This document shows positions 1-11,972 of a stretch of 64,000 nt of DNA, in pieces (position 1 is the first letter of the stretch; each line of letters opens with the position of its first letter). Origin of the DNA: Torreya grandis. Taxonomy: Eukaryota > Streptophyta > Pinopsida > Cupressales > Taxaceae. A model generated the notes under the pieces. That model saw only the letters and a list, made by a program, of their open reading frames with translations, was not told the DNA's origin and made no database searches. The position numbers and the translations under genes were made by a program. The stretch spans positions 626,001 to 690,000 of the forward strand of contig JARHVA010004251.1 in NCBI GenBank assembly GCA_037957365.1, written 5' to 3'.

Positions 1-740
1 TAAGCGTGCTTTATACTTATCAACATTTCCATCTACTATAAACTTAGTTTGATATATCCACCTACATCATACTAATTTTATTCCCTTAGGAAGAGGAACA
101 AGATCTCAAGTGTTGTTCCTAATCAATGACTCATACTCTTCTTCCATCATTGAATTCCACTCAATTATCCCTATGTCTTTTTGAAACAACTATGGATCGA
201 AAGCTGTGGCAATGTACAAATGTGAAAGATCATGTTGTGACCATGTTCTCCTTCTATCTAATGGATCCCTAACAAGAGGGTTTGTATCTACCAAAGTCTG
301 TGTCGCCCACAAAGGCATCAATGGGAGAGAATTTGGAGGAGGAGGAAGAGGAACATGACCTGCTAAACCCTATTGGGGAGGTATTACCTCATCATCCATG
401 CGAGTTGATGAAATAGGAGTATCATCATCACTGCTATCTAATTCTTCTAAGGAAGAAGAATAAGAAATGTTTGAAGATAAGTCTAAAGGACTTTCTTCAA
501 AGTAAACACTTCTTGTTATAATAAGCTCATGTGAATCTAGATCAATGAGCTGATATCACTTAACATCATCAGAATATCCCACAAATATGCAAGTCTTGAT
601 TTGTTGTTCTAAAGCATAGCGCTTGTCTAAAGGTATGTGAGTCCATGCTGGACTATTGAAGACTTTGAAATGATGCACATTTGGCTTCGTATTGCACCAA
701 GCTTCAAGAGGTGTTATCCCCTTTAAATATTTGTGATGAA

Positions 741-814
<74 letters not shown>

Positions 815-1835
815 ACATAATTAATTGCTTCCACCCAGTACTCAGGTAATAATGATTTTGCATGAATCATATAACTTGCCATCTCTTTTAAGAATCTATT
901 CTTCCTCTCTGCTACACCATTTTGCTAAGGTTGTATGCAACTGAATGTTAAATATCAATTCCTTCAAGAGCATATAATTATTCAAAATTGTTGTTCATAT
1001 ATTCCCTCCCATTATCTATGTGGAGGATCTTGACATACTTCCCAGAGTATTTCTTTGTTAGAGCTTTAAACTCTAGAAATCTATCAAATACTTCACTCTT
1101 GAGTTTCAAAAAATACACTCAAGTATATCTAGAATAGTCATCAATAAATGTAAGAACATAGCAAGTTTTACTAAAAGACAAAGTAGGTAATGGACCCACT
1201 AAATCACTATGAACAAGTTTGAGGACTTGTGTAGCCCTCCAAGCCTTCCCTTTATCAAACTTATCCTCTATATGTTTGCCTATGGCACAACCATGACATA
1301 CACCCCTTGAAAATTGAATCTATGGAAGTCTTGTAACCATCTCCTACTGACTAAGCTACTATAAATAGTGGTAGTTCAAATGACCAAACCACTTATGCCA
1401 TAGCTTTCTCATTGAATCAGTATGTGAGAGCAAAGTTGTAGAGGAAGATTGAGGTAAAAAGTGGGAGAATGAATAAAGCTGAGTATTATTATTGAATTTT
1501 TAAACTATAACTAAGGCATTATCCTTCAATTTTTTAATTAAAATAGAATCAGATGTGAACTCAACTTTCCTACTAGTATCAAAGTGGGTGATTTGGTAGA
1601 TAAAGAGAAGGTTAGTTTATAATTAAAGCACACAGAGGACATCTTCAAATACACCACTATCAACATCAACTATACATTTTCTTATGACATTTACCTTAGA
1701 ATCATCACCTATGATAATATGAGGTAAGAAACTTGGTTCTAATCCAAAAAATTATTCTTGCTCAGAACCCATATGGTGCGAAGCACCTGCGTTAAGTACC
1801 CATGACTTAGGAGAATTTTCTGGTGCAACTAGTGC
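1..1835 (-). pseudogene. copia pol: protease, integrase, start of RT
   Basis: The polyprotein would cut itself, insert cDNA and copy RNA. Seen on the minus strand: a protease motif WVLNAGASHHMG near 1770-1800, where the catalytic Asp of the family appears as Asn; a GAG-pre-integrase zinc region with Cys/His residues near 1260-1400; the integrase core with LVHSDLVGPLP near 1200 and HIDNGREYMNN near 1010; and the RT entry motif with LVPLPKGIK followed by KYKARL at the left edge. Stops and a (TA)n tract interrupt the frame. The 3' part is outside the window. Confidence 0.9.
749..812. repeat. (TA)32 microsatellite
   Basis: An uninterrupted run of TA dinucleotides lies inside the integrase-coding part of the copia element. 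The flanks read through as integrase (INYVVYI on one side, HHKYLKGITPLEAW on the other), so the repeat probably expanded from a short TATATA already in the coding sequence. Confidence 0.97.
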
Positions 1836-1879
1836 CATAGATTTTATTTTCTCTAAATTTGAAGGAGTGGAAGAATACT

Positions 1880-2780
1880 TTGATTGATTGATGTTATTCT
1901 TCTTGAGAAGACCCTTAAGTTCATCAATCTATTTCTTTCAAAAATCTTGTTCACTATGAAACCCCTTTTTGCAATAAGGGCAACGAGTGTCATTACTTTT
2001 TTATGAATCCCCTTTCTTATTAGTGGATTTATAATCTCCTTGAAAGAAATATTGTTTCCCTTTATTCTTATCTTTCTGTGACTTATTCTAATTATTTTGC
2101 TTCTTTTTAATTGAACATGTATTTGATGTTGATATTGAAACTTGTTTATACTGAGGTTGTCTTACAGTTAGAGCTTGAGATTTGGATGACTTGATTAGAC
2201 CCATAACTATTAAATTTTCTTTTTCAGCCATTATAATCTCAGAGAATACCTCAAAGGTGGGTATTTGATATGTTGTGCCCAATGTGAGCCTATGAGTTTG
2301 CAATCTAGAGACAAAAGATGAATATGCAGGACCTAATTTATGTAGGGCATTGAAAATGAATTGAATATTATTTTTATTAATTTTACATTCAAAAAATTAT
2401 GCTCTAAGATTTATGATTTTAGTGATGTAGTCTTGTATTGTAGCATAATTTTTAGGATCCAAACTAATGAGTTCATTGTCAATTTGGTAACTAAGAACCA
2501 CATCTATTTTTCCAAACAATTATGTTAATTTATCCCAAGCCTCTTTTGGAGTTGTACATTTATCAAGATAGAAATTCAACTTTAAAGACATATAAGACTG
2601 AATACATCCAATTACCTTAGTAGTTTCAAAGAGAAAGTGTTGTAACTCTTTTGTATCAGGTGGAGTAAGAAGAGTTATTATATAATACATATATCCTATC
2701 ATCATTAATGCATTCCAAGCATTTTGTTTCCATGTGTTATAGTCGTATGTTGTTAATAGTGAGAAATTAAGATTTCCCAT
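1880..2780 (-). pseudogene. copia gag
   Basis: Gag forms the virus-like particle. The start is the ATG at 2780, giving MGNLNFSLLTTYDYNTWK, typical of copia UBN2-type gag beginnings. The region 2520-2780 is open, and 2088-2303 is open in another frame. A CCHC knuckle near 1965-2000 reads CPYCKKGFHSEQDF, so the last Cys has become Phe and a stop follows. Frame changes and stops make it non-functional. Confidence 0.85.
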
Positions 2781-2913
2781 GATGTAATTAAAAATAAATC
2801 ACCAAAAATAAGAAATAAAAGTAAAGAACACACCACATAACCCCCTGAATTACTTATTTTTATCCCACCCAACAATTATTTTTTGGCACTTTATAATTGA
2901 GTGTAGTTACTAT

Positions 2914-5591
2914 TGTAGCTTGGAATTGCACCCTTGTGAGAGATTTTTTTAGGCTCTCTCACTTATATCTACAAGAATGGGGACAAACTTAGGATGTGGG
3001 TATCTTATGGTGAGGTTGAACCTCTAGGATTTTTAATGAGGCTAGTTCCTCAGGTGCTTCACTTCAGCTCTTGATTCCCACACTATAATTTACTATTGGC
3101 TAAGGAAAAGGGATAGGAGAATAACATGAAAAAAAATCTAAGCTAAGGGAGGTGATGCACCAAAATAAATGATCCACTTGGTATAGGAAATGACACTAAT
3201 TTAGCATAAGATAAATTTACTTACACAACCTCACGATCAGTTAGTTTGCATAAGTATTTTATAAACTAGGCTCACTGAACCATACATGAAGCAAAGAGGG
3301 ATTTATAAATCTACACTAAGTGTCCATTAGTGGTGGAAGATGCTCAAGTACAGACCTATAACTAACTGAAAAACACCTAAAAATAGGCAAGAAAGAAGGA
3401 CAATGAGTTTAGAAGGACACTTCTTCACAACACCATTGTACACAAGCTAACTCAACATGATTTTCAAACAAAGAGATAGGTAAAAAGTAATATTTATTTC
3501 TTCAAAAGGTATATTACAAAGTGATTTTTTAGAGTAATTTTATTGCCAATCTGGGTATAATTTATTGGCTCCAAGGCCTCTATTTATAACAAAAAAGGGG
3601 GAAGAGAAGATGAGAAGAGGGAAGAAGTCATTGATGACTGGAATCCCTATCATCATCCTGTCTTGTGCCACTAAATGTGCCACTCAAGATTTATAACCAA
3701 CCTTCTCGAGTCCCTCCCACCTTCAAGTCTCTCTTTGGCATATCTAAAGAGCCATGTTACGAGTATCTAAATTTCACTTCCTTACGTGGCTAAAATGATC
3801 TTTGCATTTAAAACAGTGTGGTCACATTCATTTTCATGTGTCCTGCTAAAGAAGATGAGGTCTCCATGTGTTGATAATCTAGTCAAACCATGATGCCTTT
3901 ATATTTAAATGGCCATTTATCAAGAGAGGGAGCCATGTTGAAGGATAAAATCCTTTATTAAATTCTCAACTACCATCTCCTGTCAGTCATTTTGACTCCC
4001 TTTTACACTTATTGGCCATTGGATGTTGCCTTGGATCCTTGACCTGCATCGTGGATCTTCCCATCATGGATGCCTATGGATTTTCAATCTCCTAGCCAAC
4101 TAGGTGCCCTTTATTCCACTTGGAAACCTCTCATTTGTCTTTTCCATGACTCTCATGCACTGTCGATCCTTAGAAAATGACATTGGACTGAGCTTATTAA
4201 GTCAAGCAGTGTTGGAAACCTAATCTACTCTTTGTTGTGTAATTTAGGTTTTCAAAGCTACTTGAATTATGAATCTTTTCAAGATAAGTCATTGAAGAAT
4301 CCCAATTTACTCTATGTAGAGTAACCAAGGATTTTTGATCTCTCCTACTTTAGAGTTTATCTTCTCCTTTAGTTATGAAGTCTTCCTAAGTAGAGTACTT
4401 GGAGAATCCTGATTTACTCTATGCAGAGTAACTTAGGTTCTCCAAGTTTACTTACCTTGAGCCTTCTCTATCAAAGTATTTAAACTTTATCCTTCTGTAG
4501 ACCCTCTCAAAATTATTTCCCATGGGAAAAATGTCTATGATTTTGTTCCCTGTTTCTTCTTTAGGTAAAAATTTTGAAGGAATTCCTTCAGAAAATTTGT
4601 CCTAAGGAAATCCTTCAGGTTCTTGTCCACAAATTCTTTCTCTCCAAGTCTTCTTCCTTCAGCTTTCTTTTGGCCTTTTTCCTTTAGGCAAATCTCCTGA
4701 AGGAATTCCTTTGGATAAATTTTATGAAGTTTCCATCTTGCTCCTTTTTTTCCTTCAATTTTTTTTTAAGGAATTCTCTTTGATTCTTTCCTTTCAAATA
4801 TTTGCTAAGGACCTTCCCAAAGGGTAAAATACCCTTTGAGATTTTGAAAATGGTCCCTCTCTTTGGAAAATACACCTTATGAAGGGTAACATACCCTTTG
4901 GACTTTTATTTGAGACCTTCGAAAGGATTCCTTTAATCCTTTCTTTTCACTTTGTTCCTTTGGGAAAAATTCTTGAAAGAATTCCTTCGGAATTTTTGTC
5001 TGAAGCTTCCATCCCATTCATTTTTCCTTTGGAATATTTTTCTAAAGAAATTATTTTGGTTTTACCTTTGTTCTTTCCTTTGGCCTTTTGTAATTTACAA
5101 AATGGACTTTCTCAAAGGGTAAGAGACCCTTCAGGCTTCTCATAATGATCCTTCAAGAAGGAACCCACCCTTCAAATTTGTCAATGATCCTTGGAGTATT
5201 CTTTGGAGAAGACTTGCTCTTTAGAGAAGCCAAGAAGCACCTTTAAAAACCAAATCAGGTTTGTCAAGCCCCTTTACTTATTTTGGGCTTCTGACTGCTC
5301 ATAACCTATAAATTAATTTAGTAGTGCTCCTTGAAAAACCCAAAATACACTGTCCATGAGTAATTCAAGTTCATAAACCTGAATTACTTCTACTTATAAA
5401 ACATTTAGAAGTCAAGCACTACTAGAAACCTGATTTACACTGTGCCCTTAGAAACTTGAAGTCTTGCGACTTTAAAAGCCTGAAGACTTCTACTTTGGAG
5501 AACCTGAGATTGTCTAAACTTGCCACTTTTTCTTGAATGTCTACCTTCTCATACTTGGGCAAAATTTTGGTATGTGGGCCAAAAATGGCCA
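2914..5591 (-). repeat. 3' LTR of element 1
   Basis: This copy aligns with 11973-14722 over its whole length, from TGTAGCTTGGAATTGCACCC to ATGTGGGCCAAAAATGGCCA (plus strand). At 2.68 kb it is long for a plant LTR. It holds a purine/pyrimidine-rich palindromic cluster at about 4560-5140. No convincing polypurine tract was seen at the inner border near 5592. Confidence 0.9.
4555..5150. repeat. palindromic repeat cluster in 3' LTR
   Basis: Short palindromes recur here: variants of GAAGGAATTCCTTC and of AAAGGGTANNNTACCCTTT. Clear copies of the second are at 4819-4837, 4882-4898 and 5114-5131. Because the units are self-complementary, both strands stay open for long stretches, which makes spurious ORFs on both strands. 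Confidence 0.8.
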
Positions 5592-6240
5592 ACATTTCTA
5601 GTGACTCATAGGGAAGCATGCCTGTTATGCTTGAGAACCTAGCTCATTTGATTCATTTGATCCATTAGGCATGGAGTGACTAATTTTGTATAAAGTTGGC
5701 TCTATCTAAAATTTTTCCTTAAAGCAATAAGAACAACCAAAATGAAAAAAATTGCGCCCAAGGCACTTAGGGAAGGGAAACACACAACTAAAAAGGATCT
5801 ATACAAGGCACTTAGAGGAAAACATGAAAAACTAAACAAAATATACAAAAATATATATAATGGCTTCAAAATCTCAATAGTAGGGCTTTCTACAAATCCC
5901 ATTAATTGGGATTGGTATTATCTCTCCATCTAATTGGGTGAGTTGGAAGGTGTTATGTTGTTTGCATCTTTGGATTAAATAAGGGCCACTCCACAAGCTG
6001 TCAAACTTGGTATGGTTGCCTAGTTTGGTCGTATTTGAGGACCAAGTCTCCCTCCTTGAAGTCCTTTGCCATGGATCTCTTATCTAAAAATTTCTTGATC
6101 TAAGCTTGATGTGACTCTAGTGTCTTCATTGCAAGGTCTCTTATCTCCTCAAGTTTTGTGAGTTATTTCAATCTCACATTCATGGGTTCATCTTCCAGTG
6201 CTCCAGCTGATGGGCTAGTTATAATATAGGAACTCAAGAT
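5592..6240 (-). other. untranslated tail of element 1
   Basis: This stretch lies between the end of integrase-like coding and the 3' LTR. On the minus strand 6000-6240 still resembles the integrase C-terminal end, heavily decayed. 5600-5990 shows no protein similarity I recognise. Short open frames on both strands at 5700-5930 look like chance. Confidence 0.5.
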
Positions 6241-7257
6241 AAATGGGTAACTTGGCCTCCCTTTCATATACTAGAACATATGGAGATTTCTAATAACAGC
6301 TTTAAGAGTTACCCTATCAGCCCACAAGGCTTCCTTTAAATTGGTGTGCCACATCCTCTGATTCTCTTCCATAGTCTTCCTAATGATCCTTAGCAAATTT
6401 TTATTTATGGACTTAGCCAACCCATTTCCTTGAGGATAATAATTTGAGGAAGTGTTGAGGTAGATGCCCATCTTGAGAGCCCATTCACTTGTTTTTAGAC
6501 TGAGAAAAGTTAATGCATTATCATAGATGATAGTGGATGGAACACCAAACCTAGTCATGATGCTATCATAGAAATCTAAGATGGTACTTTCATTGGCTTC
6601 TTTCAATGTAATGGCTTCCACCCATTTGGTGAATTAATTAGTTGTGGTAAGCACCCACTTATGCCCCACACTTGATGGAGGGTTGATCACTCTAATGAAA
6701 TCCAAACCCCACTGCATGAATGGTTGTTCTACCTAAATCAGGTTGAGAGAAAAAGCTACTAGTATTTATTTACCCATAAAGAGAGCAAATTTCTGACACT
6801 TCCTCACTCATGCATAAACATCCTTGAAGAGTTTTGACCAATAATATCTAGCCCTAATTATCTTTGCTACTATAGTCTTGGGTGAAAAATGACCTCCTAC
6901 AGGTCCATCATGGAAATGCTCCTGAAGCTTGGCCACTTGATCATCATCTATGCACCTTAGGGGCATCCCATTGAGGCCCCTTTTGAATAAAATCCCATCA
7001 ACTAATTCAGAAGGTATGGATTGAAGTTTGAAATACCTTATTTTTGCTTTGTCCATACCTGGAGAGCACTCACTTGTTAGCAAAAAGTGTGTCATATCAT
7101 GGATCCAACTAGTGTGAGATGGAGGTGCATCTATTTGTGGGTTATTTTGTGTTACCAAGATGACCTCTTTTTCTTCATTAAGGTCATCGACCATATACTC
7201 ACACAAGCCTTTACCTTGTACTAGCTTAGTGACTTTAATCTCTATGTCATACTCCAT
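6240..7257 (-). pseudogene. integrase of element 1
   Basis: Integrase inserts the cDNA into the host chromosome. The N-terminal zinc region is near 6800-6960 (HFHDGPVGGHFS, then KCQKF, where the second Cys is lost). The core follows: QWGLDFIRVINPP near 6690-6720 keeps the first catalytic Asp, and IIYDNALTF near 6520 keeps the second. The catalytic Glu position reads GLAKS near 6410, a Glu-to-Lys change. Stops separate the segments 6808-7257 and 6271-6621. It sits directly downstream of the second RNase H, as in all Ty3/gypsy elements. Confidence 0.9.
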
Positions 7258-7269
7258 GACCTTGGTAAT

Positions 7270-8460
7270 CTAACCATCTCTCTTTTCACTCAAGTCTTTG
7301 TTAAGAAGGAAGTATCTCACTCCAGGATGAGACATCATAAGATAGATTTTACTATTAGAGAGCATTGGCCTGAACCTTTTGAGGCTTCTTACTATTGCAA
7401 GGACTTGGTTTTCTATAAAAGTATACCTCACCTCATACCCCTGAAGTCCCTGACTATAAAATGCTATTAGCTGATCAAGTCCTTTACCATTTTTTTGCAT
7501 CAACATGGATGATATATTATCAATAATTGCAAAAGCATATAATATGAAATCCCTTGAGAAATAAAGATTCATGAGTGTTGGTGCTTGAGTAATGGCTTGC
7601 TTGATAACTTCAAATGCTGATTTACCTTTATTTAACCAAGTGAATGCTTGGTTATTATTTAGCATAGCAATGATGGGCTTGAATAAGTTTGCAAAATTAG
7701 GTATATATCTCTTCACAAAGTTAATTTTCCCAAGGAAACTTTGGAGTCCCTTATTATGCTTGGGTAAGGATAAGGATAAGATGACACTTATTCTATCAAG
7801 ATCAATGGATAACCCTTCCTTTGAAATGACATGGACCAATATATTGCCTTCATATATGGAAAACACACACTTCTTTGGATTCAATGACATCCCATACTCC
7901 CTATATCTCTCAAAAATCAACCTCAGGTGGTCCATGTGCTCACTGACATTATTGGAGAAAACCATGATGTCATCTAACTATACCAACACCATTTGATTTA
8001 AAAACCCTTGGAAATCCATGTCCATGGCTCTTTGGAAATTTACGGTAGCATTTGAAAAACTAAAGGGCATCTTTTGGTACACATACATGCCTCATTTGGT
8101 GGTGAAGGCAGTCTTGTACCGATCCTCCTCTTTTACCCATACTTGGTTGTAGCCTGAATATCCATCCAATAGAGAAAAATGTTCTAAAACTGCAACTACT
8201 TGGAGAAGTTGTTCCATGGATGGTAGAGGGTATTGATCCTTCAAGGAGACTTTGTTCAAATCTTTGAAGTCAACACATAGCCTATTCTCCCCACTCTTCT
8301 TCCTTACAGGCACCAAGTTGGCTACCCATGATGAGTGTTTGATTGGAAAGATGATCCTGGATTCAATCAACTTGGTTAGTTCTTTCCTCATAAGCTCTTT
8401 TATTTTGAGGTTGATAGACCTTTGATTTTTCCTTACATGCTTATCATTAGCCTCCAATTA
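7270..8460 (-). pseudogene. reverse transcriptase and gypsy RNase H of element 1
   Basis: This enzyme copies genomic RNA into DNA. RT fingers start near 8457 with KELTKLIESRIIFPIKHSSW, followed by NRLCVDFKDLNKVSLKDQYP, then HFSLLDGYSGYNQV near 8170-8200. The active site near 7970-7985 reads V-stop-LDDIMVFS, so the Tyr codon has become TAG while both Asp remain. The RNase H domain follows at about 7270-7620 (YAFAIIDNISSMLMQK; IENQVLAIVRSLKRFR). A frame break lies around 7966-8091. The order RT, RNase H, integrase is that of Ty3/gypsy. Confidence 0.92.
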
Positions 8461-8500
8461 TATGGTACACTAGGCTAACTTCAAATCAAAACCTTTCAGG

Positions 8501-8731
8501 TCACTGTACTCCTAAGCAAAAAATGTCTGTGTATTCTTGACAAAGTGCTATGAAATCATGCCTCTCAGCCTTATTGCTTACTTTCTTGAGTTTAAGAAGC
8601 TTTTCCTTGAAGATGAGGACTCTCTCATAATTTTCTTCATTAGTAGACATTACTGCCTTTTCCTTTCTCACATGGTCCCCTTCATGAAAAAGGCCTTCAA
8701 GTGTAACCAGGCCCTTAGGAAGCTTGTTCAA
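8501..8731 (-). pseudogene. linker between first RNase H and RT, element 1
   Basis: This is an open stretch (starting MNKLPKGLVTLEGLFHEGDH) lying between the upstream RNase H and the RT fingers. A comparable linker occurs in elements 3 (29557-29772) and 4 (about 43640-43960), so it is part of the polyprotein. No catalytic motif was seen. Confidence 0.65.
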
Positions 8732-8733
8732 CC

Positions 8734-9470
8734 TTAGTTGAACAATCTAATCCTTGTATTGATACTATAATTTACCTTGATTAGTAGAGGAGAACTCATC
8801 TTCCTACTATAATAAATAAGCAATTTTTTGTCACTTTCAAAAACTTGCCAATGGGCTTCATTATCTAGTACTAATGGTCTCAACACCACCTTGACATGTG
8901 GTTGAACCTTGGCTTCTTTCAACTCACTTGGAATGTCAAAATGAGCTCCCATGATAGCTAGCATATCAACATACTAGTTTTGATTTCTTGGGATAGCTTG
9001 GATGTCAAAGGATTCAAAATCTTCAATTAGATCCCACACTCTATTTTTGTAGGATTTCATCAAAGGATTCCTTGTAATGTTCAAGCCTCTAACCTAGTTC
9101 ACTATGTGTTCACTGTCTCCATATGCTTACAAAATTTTGATTCCTTTTTTATTGGCCCATTTAAAGCCATGGATCAAGCCTTCATATTATACTGCATTTG
9201 AAGAGCAACTGAAATGGAACCTATAAATAGAGAAAAACTTATTACCTAAATGGGAAACCAATATTGCCCCAACACCTACACCATTTTTTCTCCTTGAGCC
9301 ATCAAAGAACAACTTCCATATACCATTGGGGTCTTCTTTGGGTTTGATGAGGGAAGGCATGAATTGATTCTCTTCATGCAACAAATATACACCCATGTCT
9401 CTTTCCTCAACACCTTCCAAAGGGTTGAGAAATTGATTATCTCCCCATAGCTCATCCGAGAACAAGTTTG
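8734..9470 (-). pseudogene. additional RNase H domain upstream of RT, element 1
   Basis: A second RNase H-like domain lies between protease and RT. GIWKLFFDGSRRKNGVGVGA near 9320-9280 carries the first Asp motif. The middle section is broken by stops. The C-terminal tail resumes at 8734-8964 with a stretch containing NEAHWQVFESDKKLL. Position and sequence style match the archaeal-type RNase H that Tat-group gypsy elements acquired in addition to their own. The same domain sits in the same place in elements 2, 3 and 4. Confidence 0.8.
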
Positions 9471-9589
9471 GAACCTCTTCAAGAAGAGTGTTTAGCTCCT
9501 AACCAATTATAAGCTCATCCTTATCAAGGATAGTATAATTGAGGTTTATTTTATCTATCTAATGAGCTTTAATGTGAAATTATGTCATG

Positions 9590-10030
9590 GGTTCAGCCTT
9601 GATTGAGACTTTAGTCTCGTACCTTATTCAAAATCCCATGTAATACCAATTTGTTGCAATATGACATCCAATTTTGGCTACGAACTCTCTAGAAAGACAT
9701 AATGCAAAGCAAGGAGTGATGTCAAGGATCAAAACGTCCTATACCATTGAAACACTAAGACAAGCATGCAGGGTTAAACTCAAATCCTTGATGATACTTG
9801 ATGGATTTGTGGAAGAACCATCAAGCTACATGAATCCTTTGGTGTGCGACTCATATTTGAGGTTTAGCTAATCAAGTATAGACTTTGGCATGACTGAAGT
9901 GCTAGCACCACTATATACTAAGTAGTTGTGCACCAAGGAATCATTGATAATTAATGAAATATAGAATGGAGGGGGCTTGGTCACATTACTAGACCTTTCT
10001 CCCAAAAGATTCTTCATTGAATTAGTGAAG
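9590..10030 (-). pseudogene. aspartic protease of element 1
   Basis: The active-site loop reads HNYLVYSGASTSVMPKSILD near 9870-9930. Plant gypsy proteases have Asp-Ser-Gly there; here the Asp codon has become Tyr, so the enzyme is dead. The frame runs on towards the RNase H with several stops. Confidence 0.85.
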
Positions 10031-11947
10031 ACCTCAACTTCCTTACTTGGTTGTTTACTTGCAACTATTGTAACACTCATCTTGGGTGAATCTTCTTGAA
10101 GGATGTTCACTTGGTTGAGCATGGAACGTGTGTCCCACATTGGTACACTCATTCTAGATTTCTTCATTTGCTCCATAATGTTGATTGGCATACCACCAAC
10201 TTTTACCTAAGTTTTGGGAGCTACTACTGTTAGCTTTGTCAATGAAGGAGTGATGACGAGAGGTTATTTGGAAGCTTCATGGTTGTCACCCATATTCCTT
10301 CTCTTGAATCTTGTATTTTCTAAGACTGAGACGTGAGCCAAACTAGGGGTGGCCTATTGATTGGATGCATAACACTCATCTTGTTCATTGATGACCATTA
10401 TGGTCTTCAACTGGTTTGATACCTAATTCGAGCCTTATTCTTGTGGAGGATATTCTTGCTTTATCATCATGGGAACCTCTATGCCTTGGGCCATAAAAGC
10501 TTAGTTGTATCCATAAGCAATAACTTGATATCATTAGTCATTAAATGCCTAGTTAGAGCCATTAGTTGGGACAATGGATTGCCTAAAAGAATGATTCCAA
10601 GGCATTGTCCCTTCACCCTCTTGAGCCATATTATTTTGAACCAGAACTAAAGAATTAGATGGGCCTATAACATTTGGATTATAATTATGTTGTCTAGCAT
10701 AATTAGGCTATCCTTGTCCTTTAAAATTTCCTTTGTAGGGTGGCTTATTTGATTCATAAGGCTACTACTGAGGCTAGAATGGAGCCTAATATTGCTTTCT
10801 GCATGTTGACATTGACCACATCATTCCCAAATATTAGAGCATGCTTTTCAATTCTAAGTAACTTTTTTGCTCTTAAGAGTCATTGGATCCATTAGTGGAG
10901 GCCCCCTCTTACTGTGGTGAAGGCACATAAATAATCATTGGAGTTGGAAGTATAAAATAAAGTGGAGGAATGACTATAGGAGGTGGTCTAATCTTAGGGA
11001 AAAGAAGTATTGGGGGTCTGGGAGTAAGCTTGCTTGCCTAAACTAGGTAATTTTTTACTATAATGGCCACTTTGTTTGCATCTGGCAGTATGCCCCCTCT
11101 CATGGATTAGATCATTATAGCTATATCACTGTTTAGATCCTTTAAATTATATAAGAAATCAAAGTTTGAGGATGGTCTAAAAATGGATGAAACTCTATCC
11201 CAAGCCTTCTAGAATCTCATGTTGAAGTCTTGCATGACTTCATGGGGAGCTTTATTGATTATGGCCAATTTTTCTATAAGTGACAAATGATCACTCTTAT
11301 CTACAAACCTCTTACACAAGGTTGTTCCCAACTAGTCCCATGATTAGATAGAGTTAGGAGATAGACCCCTATACCAATCTTAAGCCTTTCCCTTGAAGGA
11401 TACAACCGATATCCTAACAGCTACATTTTCTATCATGACATTATAGATGTTGCAAAAATTGGCTATGCCTATTATGTATTTAGTAAGAGTTACAACTTGG
11501 TCTCTTATGTAATATGGGACACTTTTGAGGGCTGCTACTAGCATAGGGTCATGTTGTGGCAAGTTCAAATGACTTTGGCCACTAAAACCCACAAAAGCTC
11601 TTTAGGAAAGCATGGTAGAAAGAGGGGCTAACAAGGATATTCTCAAGTAGGTATGCCTTATGAATGGTTTAGGAAAGTAGTATTTTATGTAAAGGTGAGT
11701 ATGGATGAACCTTAACCTTCTTGTTGAGTTTAAAGGTAATTCAACAAATTCAAAAGGAATACCTGTAGAATTCAATCTTGTAATCACCTTTGGCATGAAA
11801 GATAGCTAATGCTTTACCACCATATAGTTGGGTGTTCCTTGGAGTCATTAGATACTGGAAGATGAAAGCTACCACTACTACCAATTGATCAAAACAACAT
11901 CAAGCTTGACCAATCTTCCATTAAAATGGAACTAAAAATGGTAGTGT
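10030..11947 (-). pseudogene. gag of element 1
   Basis: This is decayed gag coding. A capsid-like section lies at about 11100-11600 (MGFSGQSHLNLPQHDPMLVA at 11592, then a helical section ending VSFKGKA), with helices continuing to about 11080. A Pro/Asn/Gln-rich middle follows at 10400-11000, and a tail at 9868-10191 runs into the protease. Numerous stops and at least one frame change are present. I could not place a clear zinc knuckle. Confidence 0.75.
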
Positions 11948-11965
11948 GTCTCATCAGGCATGCCA
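11948..11965 (-). promoter_or_regulatory. candidate primer binding site of element 1
   Basis: On the minus strand, 7 bases after the 5' LTR end, the sequence reads TGGCATGCCTGATGAGAC. Primer sites start TGG because tRNAs end CCA. Several A/T positions could be decayed G/C. The tRNA was not identified. Confidence 0.5.
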
Positions 11966-11972
11966 AAACTGT

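Larger units (their letters stand above)
1..2913 (-). mobile_element. Ty1/copia retrotransposon, left part (gag to start of RT)
   Basis: Read on the minus strand, this stretch gives gag, a zinc knuckle, aspartic protease, integrase and the first residues of reverse transcriptase. That order (integrase before RT) defines Ty1/copia. The element enters from the left window edge, so the rest of RT, RNase H and the 3' LTR are outside. It is interrupted at 2913 by gypsy element 1; its leader, primer site and 5' LTR resume at 14723. In-frame stops are scattered throughout, so it is a dead copy. Confidence 0.9.

Noticed and set aside
4879..5145. Plus-strand ORF in the element 1 3' LTR that recurs in the other LTR (13974-14213)
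   Set aside because: It is open only because the palindromic repeats lack stops in both directions; the opposite strand is open too, and the two copies differ by indels that are not multiples of three.
4800..5150. CRISPR-like spaced repeats
   Set aside because: Units vary, spacers are irregular and the context is a plant LTR.
7592..7996. 134-codon plus-strand ORF
   Set aside because: Antisense to the RT/RNase H of element 1, where all recognisable motifs are on the minus strand.
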